The notes under the pieces are model-generated. The model saw only the letters and a list, made by a program, of their open reading frames with translations, had not been told where the DNA came from and searched no databases. 64,000 bases of DNA from Flavobacterium anhuiense (lineage in GTDB: Bacteria; Bacteroidota; Bacteroidia; Flavobacteriales; Flavobacteriaceae). The stretch lies in the NCBI RefSeq assembly GCF_004151235.1, contig NZ_JUIV01000018.1, positions 1-64,000 of the forward strand, given 5' to 3'. Made by a program: the position numbers and the translations under genes. Positions 46,208 to 54,895 of the stretch are shown piece after piece. Within the stretch, counting starts at the first letter, position 1. Each line of letters starts with the position of its first letter.

Positions 46208-48307
46208 ATGAGCAGAACCAAGTCTATTTTATTTCTTTCATCTATCTTCTTTTCTCTTTTCTCTTTTGCTCAGCAGCAGGATTCTACAAAAGTGAATCAG
46301 CTTGATGATGTTTTAGTTTCTGCGGTTCGTGTTACTACTAAAACTCCAGTTAGTTTTAGCAATATGGATAAAAAGGAAATTAAATATAGAAATTTAGGTC
46401 AGGACATTCCGGTTCTCATGAACTATCTTCCTTCAGTTGTAACAACTTCGGATGCAGGTAATGGTGTTGGTTATACAGGGATCAGAGTGCGTGGAAGCGA
46501 TGCTACACGTGTAAACGTAACCATAAACGGAATTCCGTATAACGATGCGGAAAGTCAAGGAACATTTTGGGTAAATATGCCCGATTTTGCTTCTTCTGTA
46601 GAAAGCCTTCAATTGCAACGCGGAGTTGGAACATCTACAAATGGCGCGGGTGCTTTTGGCGCAAGCTTAAATATGCTAACGGATAGTTATGCTAGAAAAG
46701 CGACAGGTGAAATTTCAAGTTCTGCAGGATCATTCAATACATTTAAAAATACGGTAAAGTTTAGTACAGGTTTATTAAATGATCATTTTGAAATTGCTGG
46801 GCGTTTATCTACAATAAAAACACACGGATATATTGACCGAGGAAGTGCAGATTTAAAATCATATTTCTTGCAGGGAACTTACGTAGGCAAAACAACTTTA
46901 ATTAAAGCGTTGGTTTTTGGAGGAACTCAAAAGACGTATCAATCTTGGAATGGAATTGATGGAGAAACTTTAAATGAAAACCGCACTTTCAATTCGGCAG
47001 GAATGTACACAGATGAAGCAGGAAATGTACGTTTCTATGATAATGAGACGGATAATTACAACCAAGATCATTATCAATTGCATTGGAGTGAATCCATTTC
47101 TGATAAATGGAGTACAAACTTTGCGCTTCATTATACTAAAGGAAAAGGATACTACGAAAACTATAAAGAAGATTCTGATATGGCCGAATATGGTTTAAAT
47201 CCAGTTGGGACAGTTACAGAAACTGATCTAATTCGTCAAAAATGGTTAGATAATGATTTCTACGGAACTACTTTTTCTGCTAAATATGTGACTGAAAAAC
47301 TAAATGTTATTTTAGGAGGGGGTTGGAATAAATATGAAGGCGATCATTTCGGAAAAGTAATCTGGGCGAGATACGCTTCACAATCAGAATTAGGAGATCA
47401 TTATTATGATGATTATTCAACAAAAACAGACGGTAATATTTTCGCGAAAGCCAATTATCAATTCACTGAAAAATTAAGTTTCTATGGGGATTTGCAATAT
47501 AGAAGAGTTCGTTACAAAGCCAATAGCGCTGAAACAGGTTTGGTAGATGATACTTTCAATTTCTTCAATCCAAAAGCTGGTTTGAATTATGCTTTCAACG
47601 AAAAAAACACTTTGTATTTCTCTTACGCAAGAGCAAATCGTGAACCAAATAGAACAGACTACGAAGGTGGAAATGTAAAACCAGAAAAATTGAATGATTT
47701 TGAATTAGGATGGAGATTCAACTCTGAGAAATTCCAGCTGAACTCAAATGTATATTACATGGGATACAAAGACCAATTGATTTTAACTGGAAGATTAGAT
47801 GATGTTGGAAACCCAATTCGTGCTAATACAGAGAAGAGTTACCGTTTAGGTTTTGAATTTGATGCGACTATTGCACTTTCTGAGAAATTCACTTTAAGAC
47901 CAAACTTTACTTTAAGCAGCAACAAAAATGTTGATTTAGCTGTTGATGGCGAATATTACGGGACAACAAAAATTGCCTATTCTCCAGAAGTAATTGCAGG
48001 AAACGTTATTGTATATAAACCTATGGAGAGATTGTATCTTTCATTATTGCAAAAATATGTAGGAGAACAATACATGAACAATATTGAACTTCCAGCAGCA
48101 AAATTGGCAGATTACTTTGTAAACGATTTTAATGCATCTTACGAAATAAAACCAAAAACGATTTTCCAATCTATAACGATTACAGCTTTGGTAAATAATA
48201 TTTTTGATAAAAAATATGTTTCAAATGGTGCAATGTGGGATGTTTATCCGTACTATTATCCGCAAGCAGGAACAAATTTCTTAATTGGTTTGAATTTGAA
48301 ATTCTAA
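46208..48307 (+). CDS. TonB-dependent receptor, probable thiamine(-phosphate) transporter
   Basis: I start at 46208 (MSRTKSILFLSSIFFSLFSFAQQ, a good signal peptide); an in-frame ATG at 46148 lies in leader sequence and repeat-like DNA. The 699-residue receptor has a plug (NYLPSVVTTSDAGNGVGYTGIRVRGSDATRVNVTINGIPYND) and a 22-strand-type barrel ending FLIGLNLKF. It is not of SusC type and has no carboxypeptidase-like domain. Control by a TPP riboswitch is the evidence for thiamine-related uptake. Confidence 0.88.
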   Translation: MSRTKSILFLSSIFFSLFSFAQQQDSTKVNQLDDVLVSAVRVTTKTPVSFSNMDKKEIKYRNLGQDIPVLMNYLPSVVTTSDAGNGVGYTGIRVRGSDATRVNVTINGIPYNDAESQGTFWVNMPDFASSVESLQLQRGVGTSTNGAGAFGASLNMLTDSYARKATGEISSSAGSFNTFKNTVKFSTGLLNDHFEIAGRLSTIKTHGYIDRGSADLKSYFLQGTYVGKTTLIKALVFGGTQKTYQSWNGIDGETLNENRTFNSAGMYTDEAGNVRFYDNETDNYNQDHYQLHWSESISDKWSTNFALHYTKGKGYYENYKEDSDMAEYGLNPVGTVTETDLIRQKWLDNDFYGTTFSAKYVTEKLNVILGGGWNKYEGDHFGKVIWARYASQSELGDHYYDDYSTKTDGNIFAKANYQFTEKLSFYGDLQYRRVRYKANSAETGLVDDTFNFFNPKAGLNYAFNEKNTLYFSYARANREPNRTDYEGGNVKPEKLNDFELGWRFNSEKFQLNSNVYYMGYKDQLILTGRLDDVGNPIRANTEKSYRLGFEFDATIALSEKFTLRPNFTLSSNKNVDLAVDGEYYGTTKIAYSPEVIAGNVIVYKPMERLYLSLLQKYVGEQYMNNIELPAAKLADYFVNDFNASYEIKPKTIFQSITITALVNNIFDKKYVSNGAMWDVYPYYYPQAGTNFLIGLNLKF

Positions 48308-48326
48308 TTAAATCAAGACACAAAAA

Positions 48327-48354
48327 AAAAGCCTGAAAACTATTTCAGGCTTTT
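48327..48354. terminator. bidirectional terminator
   Basis: GCCTGAAA/TTTCAGGC with loop ACTA is flanked by A and T tracts, between the convergent receptor and Rieske-like genes. Confidence 0.85.
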
Positions 48355-48360
48355 CTGTTT

Positions 48361-48777
48361 TTAATTATATACATGAACAACTGTTCCAGAAGATTCGACG
48401 CGATATTGTTTCATTGGATATTCTTTTCCGCCAAGTCCTGTAAATAAGTTGTATTGAGTTTTATCGCAAGAGCAAACAGCATAAATTCCATCGATTGTCA
48501 TTGCTGTACAAGAAGTTAAGGCCTGATTTGGGCATGCAGCATCAAAAGCCGTATAAGTTCCTTCACCGGTTTTCATGACAATAATTCCTTTTGCACCATA
48601 ATTGGCAACATAAACAGGGTTGCTTACATGCAGTAATTTGCTATAAGTCGGAAGATTTGTGTCGAGATAAGCATTTATCGAATAGTTTGGGATGTACGGA
48701 TTATTATTGCTTCGATTATTGTCACTGCAAGCAAATAAAACTGCGGTAAATGCGATAAAGAACCAGATTTTTTTCAT
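48361..48777 (-). CDS. lipoprotein with degenerate Rieske-like domain
   Basis: The 138-residue protein has a lipoprotein signal (LFACSDN). Its C-terminal half is laid out like a Rieske domain: DAACPNQ where CPH is expected, and VCSCDKTQYNLFTG where CxxH is expected. A GGKEYPMKQYRV strand follows. Both His ligands of a 2Fe-2S Rieske centre are missing while several Cys remain, so it either binds no cluster or another metal. It is divergent from greA. Confidence 0.65.
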   Translation of the reverse strand: MKKIWFFIAFTAVLFACSDNNRSNNNPYIPNYSINAYLDTNLPTYSKLLHVSNPVYVANYGAKGIIVMKTGEGTYTAFDAACPNQALTSCTAMTIDGIYAVCSCDKTQYNLFTGLGGKEYPMKQYRVESSGTVVHVYN

Positions 48778-48870
48778 TATTTGAATAAGAATTAGTTAAA
48801 ACAAAAATAATTTATTTAGATTTGAAATCTATATGATTAACATATAATTATGTACTATTAAAAATTATAG

Positions 48871-48911
48871 TATATTTGTGGTAAGAAAATCCCGTCGCGA
48901 TGGGATTTTTT
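48871..48911 (+). promoter_or_regulatory. greA promoter -7 element and hairpin leader
   Basis: TATATTTG (48871-48878) is a perfect -7 match. Transcription should begin near 48885. The next bases form AAAATCCC-GTCGCGAT-GGGATTTT (48886-48909), followed by further Ts, which looks like an intrinsic terminator at the very 5' end of the greA mRNA. Confidence 0.55.
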
Positions 48912-48934
48912 GTATTTATATAAACGATGAAGTT

Positions 48935-49411
48935 ATGAGTAAAGTATCTTATTATACAGCTGAAGGATTAAAAAAATTAAAAGATGAATTGGAGCATTTA
49001 AAGAGTGTAATGCGTCCAAAGGCATCTCAAGATATTGCAGATGCAAGAGATAAAGGAGATTTGTCTGAAAATGCAGAGTATGATGCGGCAAAAGAAGCGC
49101 AAGGTTTATTAGAAATGAGAATTGCTAAACTTGAAGAAGTATATGCAAATGCAAGATTAATTGACGAATCGCAATTAGATGTTTCTAAAGTTTTGGTTTT
49201 ATCAAATGTGAAAATCAAAAACCAAAGCAACGGAATGGAAATGAAATATACGCTTGTAGCAGAAAGCGAAGCTGATTTAAAAACAGGTAAAATCTCTGTA
49301 ACATCTCCTATTGGTAAAGGATTGCTAGGAAAATCTGTTGGAGAAGTAGCTGAAATCACAGTTCCAAACGGAGTTTTGAAATTTGAGATTCTAGAAATTA
49401 CAAGAGACTAA
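48935..49411 (+). CDS. greA: transcription elongation factor GreA
   Basis: It rescues backtracked RNA polymerase by stimulating transcript cleavage. The start at 48935 (MSKVSYYTAEGLKKLKDELEHL) gives 158 residues, the normal length; the longer GTG frame runs through the leader hairpin. The coiled coil has the acidic tip (DARDKGDLSENAEYDAAKEAQ), and the C-terminal globular domain ends PNGVLKFEILEITRD. Confidence 0.97.
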   Translation: MSKVSYYTAEGLKKLKDELEHLKSVMRPKASQDIADARDKGDLSENAEYDAAKEAQGLLEMRIAKLEEVYANARLIDESQLDVSKVLVLSNVKIKNQSNGMEMKYTLVAESEADLKTGKISVTSPIGKGLLGKSVGEVAEITVPNGVLKFEILEITRD

Positions 49412-49466
49412 ATATTAGTTTAACTGGTTAATCGTTTATTCGTTTAACCGATTACACAAATAAACC

Positions 49467-49856
49467 ATGGCATCAATATTCACTAAAATAGTAAACGGAG
49501 AAATTCCAGCTTACAAAATTGCAGAAGACGAAAACTACTTAGCATTTTTAGATGTAAATCCAAATGCTAAAGGACACACACTTTGTATTCCGAAACAAGA
49601 AATCGATAAGATTTTTGATATGGATGAAGAACTGTATTTAGGTTTAATGAAGTTTTCTAAAAAAGTTGCAGCAGCTTTAGAAAAAACAGTTCCATGCAAA
49701 AGAATCGGAATAGCAGTTGTTGGACTTGAAGTGCCTCATGCACACGTACATTTGATTCCGCTAAATCATATGGATGAAATGCGTTTTATTGATAAAGTTT
49801 CACTTTCAAAAGAAGAGTTTGAAGCTTTAGCAAAAGATATTCAATCGAATTTGTAA
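49467..49856 (+). CDS. HIT-family nucleotide-binding protein
   Basis: The 129-residue protein begins with the family's SIFTKIVNGEIPAYKIAEDE and carries the histidine triad HAHVHLIP. It hydrolyses or transfers nucleotides from AMP-type conjugates. It follows greA by 55 bases and is likely co-transcribed. Confidence 0.95.
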   Translation: MASIFTKIVNGEIPAYKIAEDENYLAFLDVNPNAKGHTLCIPKQEIDKIFDMDEELYLGLMKFSKKVAAALEKTVPCKRIGIAVVGLEVPHAHVHLIPLNHMDEMRFIDKVSLSKEEFEALAKDIQSNL

Positions 49857-49889
49857 GGATTTCGACTTCGCTCAACCTGAAAATAATAT

Positions 49890-49925
49890 AAAGTGCAGTC
49901 TAGTTATGTTACTGCACTTTTTTAT
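49890..49925 (+). terminator. terminator after the HIT gene
   Basis: AAAGTGCAGT/ACTGCACTTT is a perfect 10-base stem followed by Ts. It overlaps the 3' end of the convergent kinase gene by a few codons. Confidence 0.8.
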
Positions 49926-51060
49926 TTAAAGCAATCTGAAAAGTAGTTCCTTTCCCGATTTCAGAATGAAGGACTTTAATTTTTCCATTGTGATATTCCT
50001 CAACAATTCTTTTCGTTAAAGAAAGTCCAAGTCCCCAGCCGCGTTTTTTTGTGGTATATCCAGTTTCAAAAATAGTTTTAAACTGTTTTTTAGGAATTCC
50101 AGTTCCAGAATCTTTAATATTGATTTTTACCTGATGTGCGTCTTGTTCAATTTGAAGATCAAGAGTCCCTTTTCCTTTCATGGCATCAATAGCATTTTTA
50201 ACTAAGTTTTCAATCGTCCAGCTATGCAAAGTAGGGTTTATCATTCCTAAAATAGGAGAATCTGGAGCATGAAACGAAAAGGCAACTTGTTTAGAAAAAC
50301 GAGATTGTAAATACTCATAAGCCGTTCGGGTTTCTTCTACAATATCATGAAGTTCTAAAACAGGAATAGAACCAATTTTAGAAAAACGATCAGTAATGGT
50401 CTGCAAACGTTCAATATCTTTTTCGATTTCAGTACTAATCGATGAATCAATATTTTCGGTTTTTAATATTTCTACCCAGCCAATTAATGAAGAAAGAGGG
50501 GTTCCAATTTGATGTGCCGTTTCTTTTGCCATCCCCGCCCAAAGTTTATTTTGGGTTGCCATTTTAGTGCTTTTGTAGAAGTTATAAATTAAAGCAATAC
50601 ACAAGAATATAATTAGAAGCAGGGCAATCGGATAATATTTTAGTTTATTCAGTAATGAAGAGTTTCCGTAATATAGCGTCTGATATTTTCCTGGAGCATA
50701 TTCAAAAGTGATAGGCTCGTTTTCATTTTTCAGCTTATTTAAGAAAGCAGTTCTTTTTTTCTTGTCATTAAGAATTTCGTCAGGAACATTTACCGCACTT
50801 ACCACGTTATCATAAAGCATTATTATTCCAGGAATAGAAGTGTTATTGTTGAAAATCTGAAGCGGAAGTTCTACATCGGTATTTTCGTCGGCGTTGACTA
50901 TAGTAATTTGCGCCTTCACAAAAAGGTTCATTTTCAAACGTTCCTCATTTTTAAAAATTTGGAAGAAAGTATATGTGTTCCAAAGAATTAGAGAAATGAT
51001 TATAAAACAAACAGAAATAATAATCCAGCGGGTTGTATTTGTTCTTTCAGAAAAAGACAT
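49909..51060 (-). CDS. orphan sensor histidine kinase
   Basis: The 383-residue protein has a membrane helix near 12-32, a periplasmic sensor loop, a second helix near 143-162, and then a kinase core. The H-box is AKETAHQIGTPLSSLIGW, the N-box ENLVKNAIDAMKG, the G1 box DSGTGIPKK and the G2 box GWGLGLSLTKR. The short H-box IGTPLSS is common in Bacteroidota kinases. No response regulator lies in the window, so its partner is elsewhere. Confidence 0.92.
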   Translation of the reverse strand: MSFSERTNTTRWIIISVCFIIISLILWNTYTFFQIFKNEERLKMNLFVKAQITIVNADENTDVELPLQIFNNNTSIPGIIMLYDNVVSAVNVPDEILNDKKKRTAFLNKLKNENEPITFEYAPGKYQTLYYGNSSLLNKLKYYPIALLLIIFLCIALIYNFYKSTKMATQNKLWAGMAKETAHQIGTPLSSLIGWVEILKTENIDSSISTEIEKDIERLQTITDRFSKIGSIPVLELHDIVEETRTAYEYLQSRFSKQVAFSFHAPDSPILGMINPTLHSWTIENLVKNAIDAMKGKGTLDLQIEQDAHQVKINIKDSGTGIPKKQFKTIFETGYTTKKRGWGLGLSLTKRIVEEYHNGKIKVLHSEIGKGTTFQIALNKKVQ

Positions 51061-51220
51061 ATCAGTTTTTTTGAGGTATAAATATAACGAAATATATACA
51101 TTTTATATTTTGCCGGTGCTGAAAGATTTTTCGATTTTATCTCTAAAACTATTTCTTCTAATTAAACCATTTCAATACTTTTGTAGTTGCTAAAATGAGA
51201 TTCTGTGTAAATTTTAAAGT

Positions 51221-52096
51221 ATGATCAGCGTTAACCCAAAAGAGATTCCAACGGCCAAATTGCAAGGCTATCTGCAGAGTTCAATCGGACCGAGACCTAT
51301 TGCTTTTGCAAGCACAATTAACGAAAAAGGGATTCCTAATTTATCTCCATTTAGTTTCTTTAACGTGTTTAGTGCCAATCCGCCGATTTTGGTTTTTTCT
51401 CCATCAAGACGCGTTCGTGATAATACAATTAAACATACTTTGATTAATGCCGAAGCGACTCGCGAAGTAGTAATAAATGTTGTTAATTATGATATTGTGC
51501 AGCAAACATCATTGGCAAGTACAGAATATGCAGACGGTGTAAACGAATTTATCAAAGCGGGATTAACTCAAATTCCTTCAGATTTGGTAAAACCATATCG
51601 CGTAAAAGAATCTCCAGTTCAATTTGAATGCAAGATTACCCAGATTATTCCGTTAGGAACAGAAGGAGGAGCAGGAAATCTGATTTTATGTGAAGTGGTA
51701 AAAATCCATATTCACGAGTCTATTTTAGATGAAAATGGAGCAATCGATCAGCATAAAATTGATTTGGTTTCAAGACTTGGAAATAATTGGTACTCAAGAT
51801 CTAATCAAGGACTTTTTGAAGTCGCAAAACCCTTGACAACATTGGGAGTAGGCGTAGATGCGATACCAGATTTTGTAAAAGAAAGCGCTGTTTTTGATGG
51901 GAATGATTTAGGCAAATTAGGAAATATTGAAGCCTTGCCTACAAAAGAAGAAGTTAGTATATTTGTGAAAGAAAATTTCGCAGTCAAAGGAGTTTTAAGC
52001 TCAGACGACCAGAAAAAAGTACACTTAGAAGCCAAAAAATACTTGGATAATGGCGATGTAGAATCGGCGTGGAAAGTGCTTTTAGCTAAAAAATAA
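51221..52096 (+). CDS. flavin reductase-like (FMN-binding split-barrel) protein
   Basis: The 291-residue protein opens with the family pattern SIGPRPIAFASTINEKGIPNLSPFSFFNVFSANPPILVFSPS and continues with TREVVINVVNYDIV. The N-terminal 200 residues are the FMN-binding split barrel; the C-terminal 80 residues are helical and Lys-rich (SSDDQKKVHLEAKKYLDNGD). The redox partner and substrate are unknown. It is probably co-transcribed with the next gene (33-base gap). Confidence 0.88.
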   Translation: MISVNPKEIPTAKLQGYLQSSIGPRPIAFASTINEKGIPNLSPFSFFNVFSANPPILVFSPSRRVRDNTIKHTLINAEATREVVINVVNYDIVQQTSLASTEYADGVNEFIKAGLTQIPSDLVKPYRVKESPVQFECKITQIIPLGTEGGAGNLILCEVVKIHIHESILDENGAIDQHKIDLVSRLGNNWYSRSNQGLFEVAKPLTTLGVGVDAIPDFVKESAVFDGNDLGKLGNIEALPTKEEVSIFVKENFAVKGVLSSDDQKKVHLEAKKYLDNGDVESAWKVLLAKK

Positions 52097-52129
52097 AAGA
52101 AATAGAAACAATAATTAATATAGACGAAG

Positions 52130-52501
52130 ATGGAAGTTACAGGAAAAGTAAAAGTGGTTAACCCAGAGCAGCAAGTTAGTGCCTCATTCAAAAAAAGAGA
52201 GTTAGTTGTTACTACTGAGGAACAGTATCCACAACATATTTTAATCGAATTTACACAAGATAAATGCGATTTATTGAGTAGCTATAAACAAGGAGATGCA
52301 GTAAAAGTTTCTATCAATTTAAGAGGAAGAGAATGGGTTAATCCGCAAGGAGAAACTAGATATTTCAATAGTATTCAAGGTTGGAGAATCGAAAGAATGA
52401 GTGCTGATGCTCCTACACAAGCACCGCCAATGCCAACAGCAGAAACTTTTGCTCCAGCTACAAACGTAAACGAAGACGAACCAGACGATTTACCGTTCTA
52501 A
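52130..52501 (+). CDS. DUF3127 protein, OB-fold-like
   Basis: The 123-residue protein is a DUF3127 domain (EVTGKVKVVNPEQQVSASFKKRELVVTTE, YPQHILIEFTQDKCDLL, GDAVKVSINLRGREW) with an acidic Pro-rich tail ending DEPDDLPF. That ending resembles the C-terminal tip of single-stranded DNA-binding proteins, which recruits repair partners. The role is unknown; single-stranded nucleic acid binding is an inference. Confidence 0.85.
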   Translation: MEVTGKVKVVNPEQQVSASFKKRELVVTTEEQYPQHILIEFTQDKCDLLSSYKQGDAVKVSINLRGREWVNPQGETRYFNSIQGWRIERMSADAPTQAPPMPTAETFAPATNVNEDEPDDLPF

Positions 52502-52522
52502 GAGTTTAAAATTCAATTTACT

Positions 52523-52575
52523 AAATTCCAAATTCCAATTCATTCTCGTGAATTTGGAATTTGGAATTTTGTTTT
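52523..52575 (+). terminator. terminator-like AATTCCA repeat palindrome
   Basis: AAATTCCAAATTCC pairs with GAATTTGGAATTT around an AATTCATTCTCGTG loop, followed by TTTTGTTTTT. More TTTGGAATTTGGAATTT follows at 52612-52640, so this is a multi-copy repeat tract between DUF3127 and aat. Confidence 0.6.
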
Positions 52576-52662
52576 TGATTTCTTTTGTTTAAAACTAAAA
52601 CTTACATATAGTTTGGAATTTGGAATTTCAGTATTGGAATTTAAAAATGATTATTTTTAAAA

Positions 52663-53307
52663 ATGTACTATTTATTCAACGATTTATATTTTCCGCCAGT
52701 TACAGAAGCTGATGAAGAAGGAATTTTAGCAATAGGAGGCGATCTAAGTCCAGAGCGTTTACTATTGGCTTACAAAAGCGGTATTTTTCCGTGGTTTAAT
52801 GAAGGAGAACCAATTCTTTGGTGGGCGCCAGATCCGCGAATGGTATTGTTTTTTGATGAATTGGCGATTTCTAAAAGCATGCGAAAAATTCTCAATAAGA
52901 AAATATTTAAGGTTACTTATAATAAAAATTTCAAAGAAGTAATTTTAAACTGTCAGCAGATAAAAAGAGAAGGACAGGATGGAACTTGGATTTCGGATGA
53001 AATGATTGAAGCCTACTGCAAATTGAATGAAGAAGGAGTGGCAAAATCGGTTGAGGTATGGCAAGATGATGTTTTGGTTGGTGGTCTCTACGGAATTGAT
53101 TTGGGAAAGAGAAAAATTTTTTGCGGAGAAAGTATGTTTTCTAAAGTTTCAAATGCTTCAAAAACGGCTTTTATTGCTTTAGCTTTATATTTGAAGAAAG
53201 AAAATTACAAGTTATTAGATTGTCAGGTTTATAATCCCCATTTGGAGAGTTTAGGCTGCCGCGAAATTGATCGTGAAGAGTTTATGTCCATTTTAAAAAG
53301 TAAATAG
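52663..53307 (+). CDS. aat: leucyl/phenylalanyl-tRNA-protein transferase
   Basis: It adds Leu or Phe to proteins with basic N-termini, marking them for ClpAP-type degradation. The 214-residue protein shows FPPVTEADEEGILAIGGDLSPERLLLAYKSGIFPWFNEGEPILWWAPDPR, EVWQDDVLVGGLYGIDLGKRKIFCGESMFSKVSNASKTAF and LDCQVYNPHLESLG, all diagnostic. It precedes the MOSC gene by 9 bases. Confidence 0.97.
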   Translation: MYYLFNDLYFPPVTEADEEGILAIGGDLSPERLLLAYKSGIFPWFNEGEPILWWAPDPRMVLFFDELAISKSMRKILNKKIFKVTYNKNFKEVILNCQQIKREGQDGTWISDEMIEAYCKLNEEGVAKSVEVWQDDVLVGGLYGIDLGKRKIFCGESMFSKVSNASKTAFIALALYLKKENYKLLDCQVYNPHLESLGCREIDREEFMSILKSK

Positions 53308-53316
53308 AAATAGGAA

Positions 53317-54111
53317 ATGAGCGCAATTTACAGCATAAAAGAAATTTATATTTATCCGATAAAAAGTTTGGCGGGAATCAGTTTGAAGTCTGCAAAAGCG
53401 GAAGAAATGGGATTTGAAAACGATCGCCGTTGGATGCTGATCGATGCAGAAAATCAAATGCTTACGCAAAGAGAACATCGAATCATGAGTCAATTTTATC
53501 CACAGATTTTAGATGGAAAAATTGGTATTACTTTTCAAGACCAAAAACATGAATTTTCTATTGATGAGTCTTTAGAAAATACAATTAAAGTAAATGTTTG
53601 GGATGATAAGAGCGAAGTTGTTGAGGTAAACCAAGAAACTTCAAAATGGTTTAGTAAACATTTGGGATTTGAATGTAAATTGGTCAAAATACTAAAAAAT
53701 GGAGCTCGTAAACACGAAAGCTCCAGATTGAAAGAAACATTCAATGTAAGTTTAGCAGACGGTTATCCATATTTATTAATTGGAACCAAAAGCTTTGATT
53801 TTTTGAATGACAAATTGGATGAAAAAATTACCATAAAAAGATTTCGTCCAAACCTTGTAGTAAGCACTGAAAATCCTCATGAAGAAGACGATTTTAAGAC
53901 CTTTACAATAGGAGAAGTTCAATTTAAAAATATAAAACCCTGCGGAAGATGTGTTATGGTGAACAATGATCCGGAAAATGGGCGTTTAAAAAAAGAACCT
54001 CTAAAAACGTTAAGTAAATACAGAAATGTAGACAATTCGGTTTTATTCGGAACCAATATTGTGAGTCTAAATTCTGGTATTATTAGCGTTGGTGATGAGG
54101 TTGTTTTTTAG
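53317..54111 (+). CDS. MOSC domain protein
   Basis: The 264-residue protein has an N-terminal MOSC_N beta barrel (EIYIYPIKSLAGISLKSAKAEEMGFENDRRWML) and a MOSC domain with the molybdenum-binding Cys in IKPCGRCVMVNNDPENG. Relatives reduce N-hydroxylated compounds using molybdenum cofactor. The stop codon overlaps that of the convergent thiF by 2 bases. Confidence 0.92.
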   Translation: MSAIYSIKEIYIYPIKSLAGISLKSAKAEEMGFENDRRWMLIDAENQMLTQREHRIMSQFYPQILDGKIGITFQDQKHEFSIDESLENTIKVNVWDDKSEVVEVNQETSKWFSKHLGFECKLVKILKNGARKHESSRLKETFNVSLADGYPYLLIGTKSFDFLNDKLDEKITIKRFRPNLVVSTENPHEEDDFKTFTIGEVQFKNIKPCGRCVMVNNDPENGRLKKEPLKTLSKYRNVDNSVLFGTNIVSLNSGIISVGDEVVF

Positions 54112-54818
54112 AAATTCAACTTTGTAAAGTTCCAATTCAAAGTATTAAAGATTATTAATTCATTATTTAAAGTTGGTAATTCGAGAATCAATTTTAATGT
54201 TTCATGTGCCATCATATTTCCAATGATTCCAGGTAAAGTCCCTAGAACTCCGTTCAAATTACAATTCGGAACATCCTTTGGATTTGGCATTTCTGGAAAC
54301 AAATCGCGAAGGTTTTTACTTCCGTTATGATTGAAAACGGCAATTTGTCCTTCAAATTTTAAAATGCTTCCATAAACCAGAGGCTTTTTCAATTCAACGC
54401 AAGTATCATTCACCAAATAACGAGTAGAAAAATTATCAGAACCATCCACGACAAGATCATATTGCTGAATGATTTTTGATGCATTTGCAGTGGTTAATTT
54501 TTCATTAATCGCAACAGTTTCAATTAACGGATTTAGTTTAGAAACCACTTTTTTTGCCACAATAGCTTTTTGCTGACCAATTTTATTTTCAGTGTATAAA
54601 ATCTGTCTGTGAAGATTGTGAATTTCAATCGTATCAAAGTCCATAATTCCGATAAAACCAACTCCAGCCGTTGCGATATATTGTAAAATTGGACAACCTA
54701 AACCGCCAGCTCCAATTACTAAAACTTTTGCTTTTTTTAATTTTTCCTGGCCTTCATCGCCAATTTCAGGAAGAATGGTCTGTCTGTTATAACGCAGAAA
54801 TTCTTGTATAATGCTCAT
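54108..54818 (-). CDS. thiF: ThiF/MoeB-type adenylyltransferase
   Basis: It adenylates the C-terminal Gly of ThiS to begin sulfur transfer. I start at 54818 (MSIIQEFLRYNRQTILPEIG); the longer frame runs into heptamer-repeat DNA. The 236-residue protein has the nucleotide loop VLVIGAGGLGCP, the Arg finger region RYNRQ, and DGSDNFSTRYLVND. It is the last gene of the thiamine operon, 77 bases after thiH. Confidence 0.92.
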   Translation of the reverse strand: MSIIQEFLRYNRQTILPEIGDEGQEKLKKAKVLVIGAGGLGCPILQYIATAGVGFIGIMDFDTIEIHNLHRQILYTENKIGQQKAIVAKKVVSKLNPLIETVAINEKLTTANASKIIQQYDLVVDGSDNFSTRYLVNDTCVELKKPLVYGSILKFEGQIAVFNHNGSKNLRDLFPEMPNPKDVPNCNLNGVLGTLPGIIGNMMAHETLKLILELPTLNNELIIFNTLNWNFTKLNF

Positions 54819-54824
54819 TTTTTT

Positions 54825-54892
54825 AATTGTGAATTGTGAATTGTAAAATGTTAAGTCTTGAAACCTTAAACTTGAAACTTGAAACTTGAAAC
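54825..54892. repeat. tandem heptamer repeats between thiH and thiF
   Basis: Three copies of GAATTGT (54825-54845) and three of AACTTGA (54869-54889) occur in the 77-base gap. These heptamer tracts recur in other gaps of the window. Confidence 0.65.
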
Positions 54893-54895
54893 ATT

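Noticed and set aside
48878..48934. GTG start adding 19 residues to GreA
   Set aside because: It would begin at the promoter -7 element and translate the leader hairpin; 158 residues from 48935 is the standard GreA length.
49027..49359. 110-codon minus-strand ORF opposite greA
   Set aside because: It is entirely antisense to greA and Ser-rich, as expected from the reverse of a Lys/Glu-rich gene.
54825..54892. Short evenly spaced repeats resembling a tiny CRISPR array
   Set aside because: Units are 7 bases in direct tandem without spacers, there are no cas genes, and similar tracts lie in other gaps.
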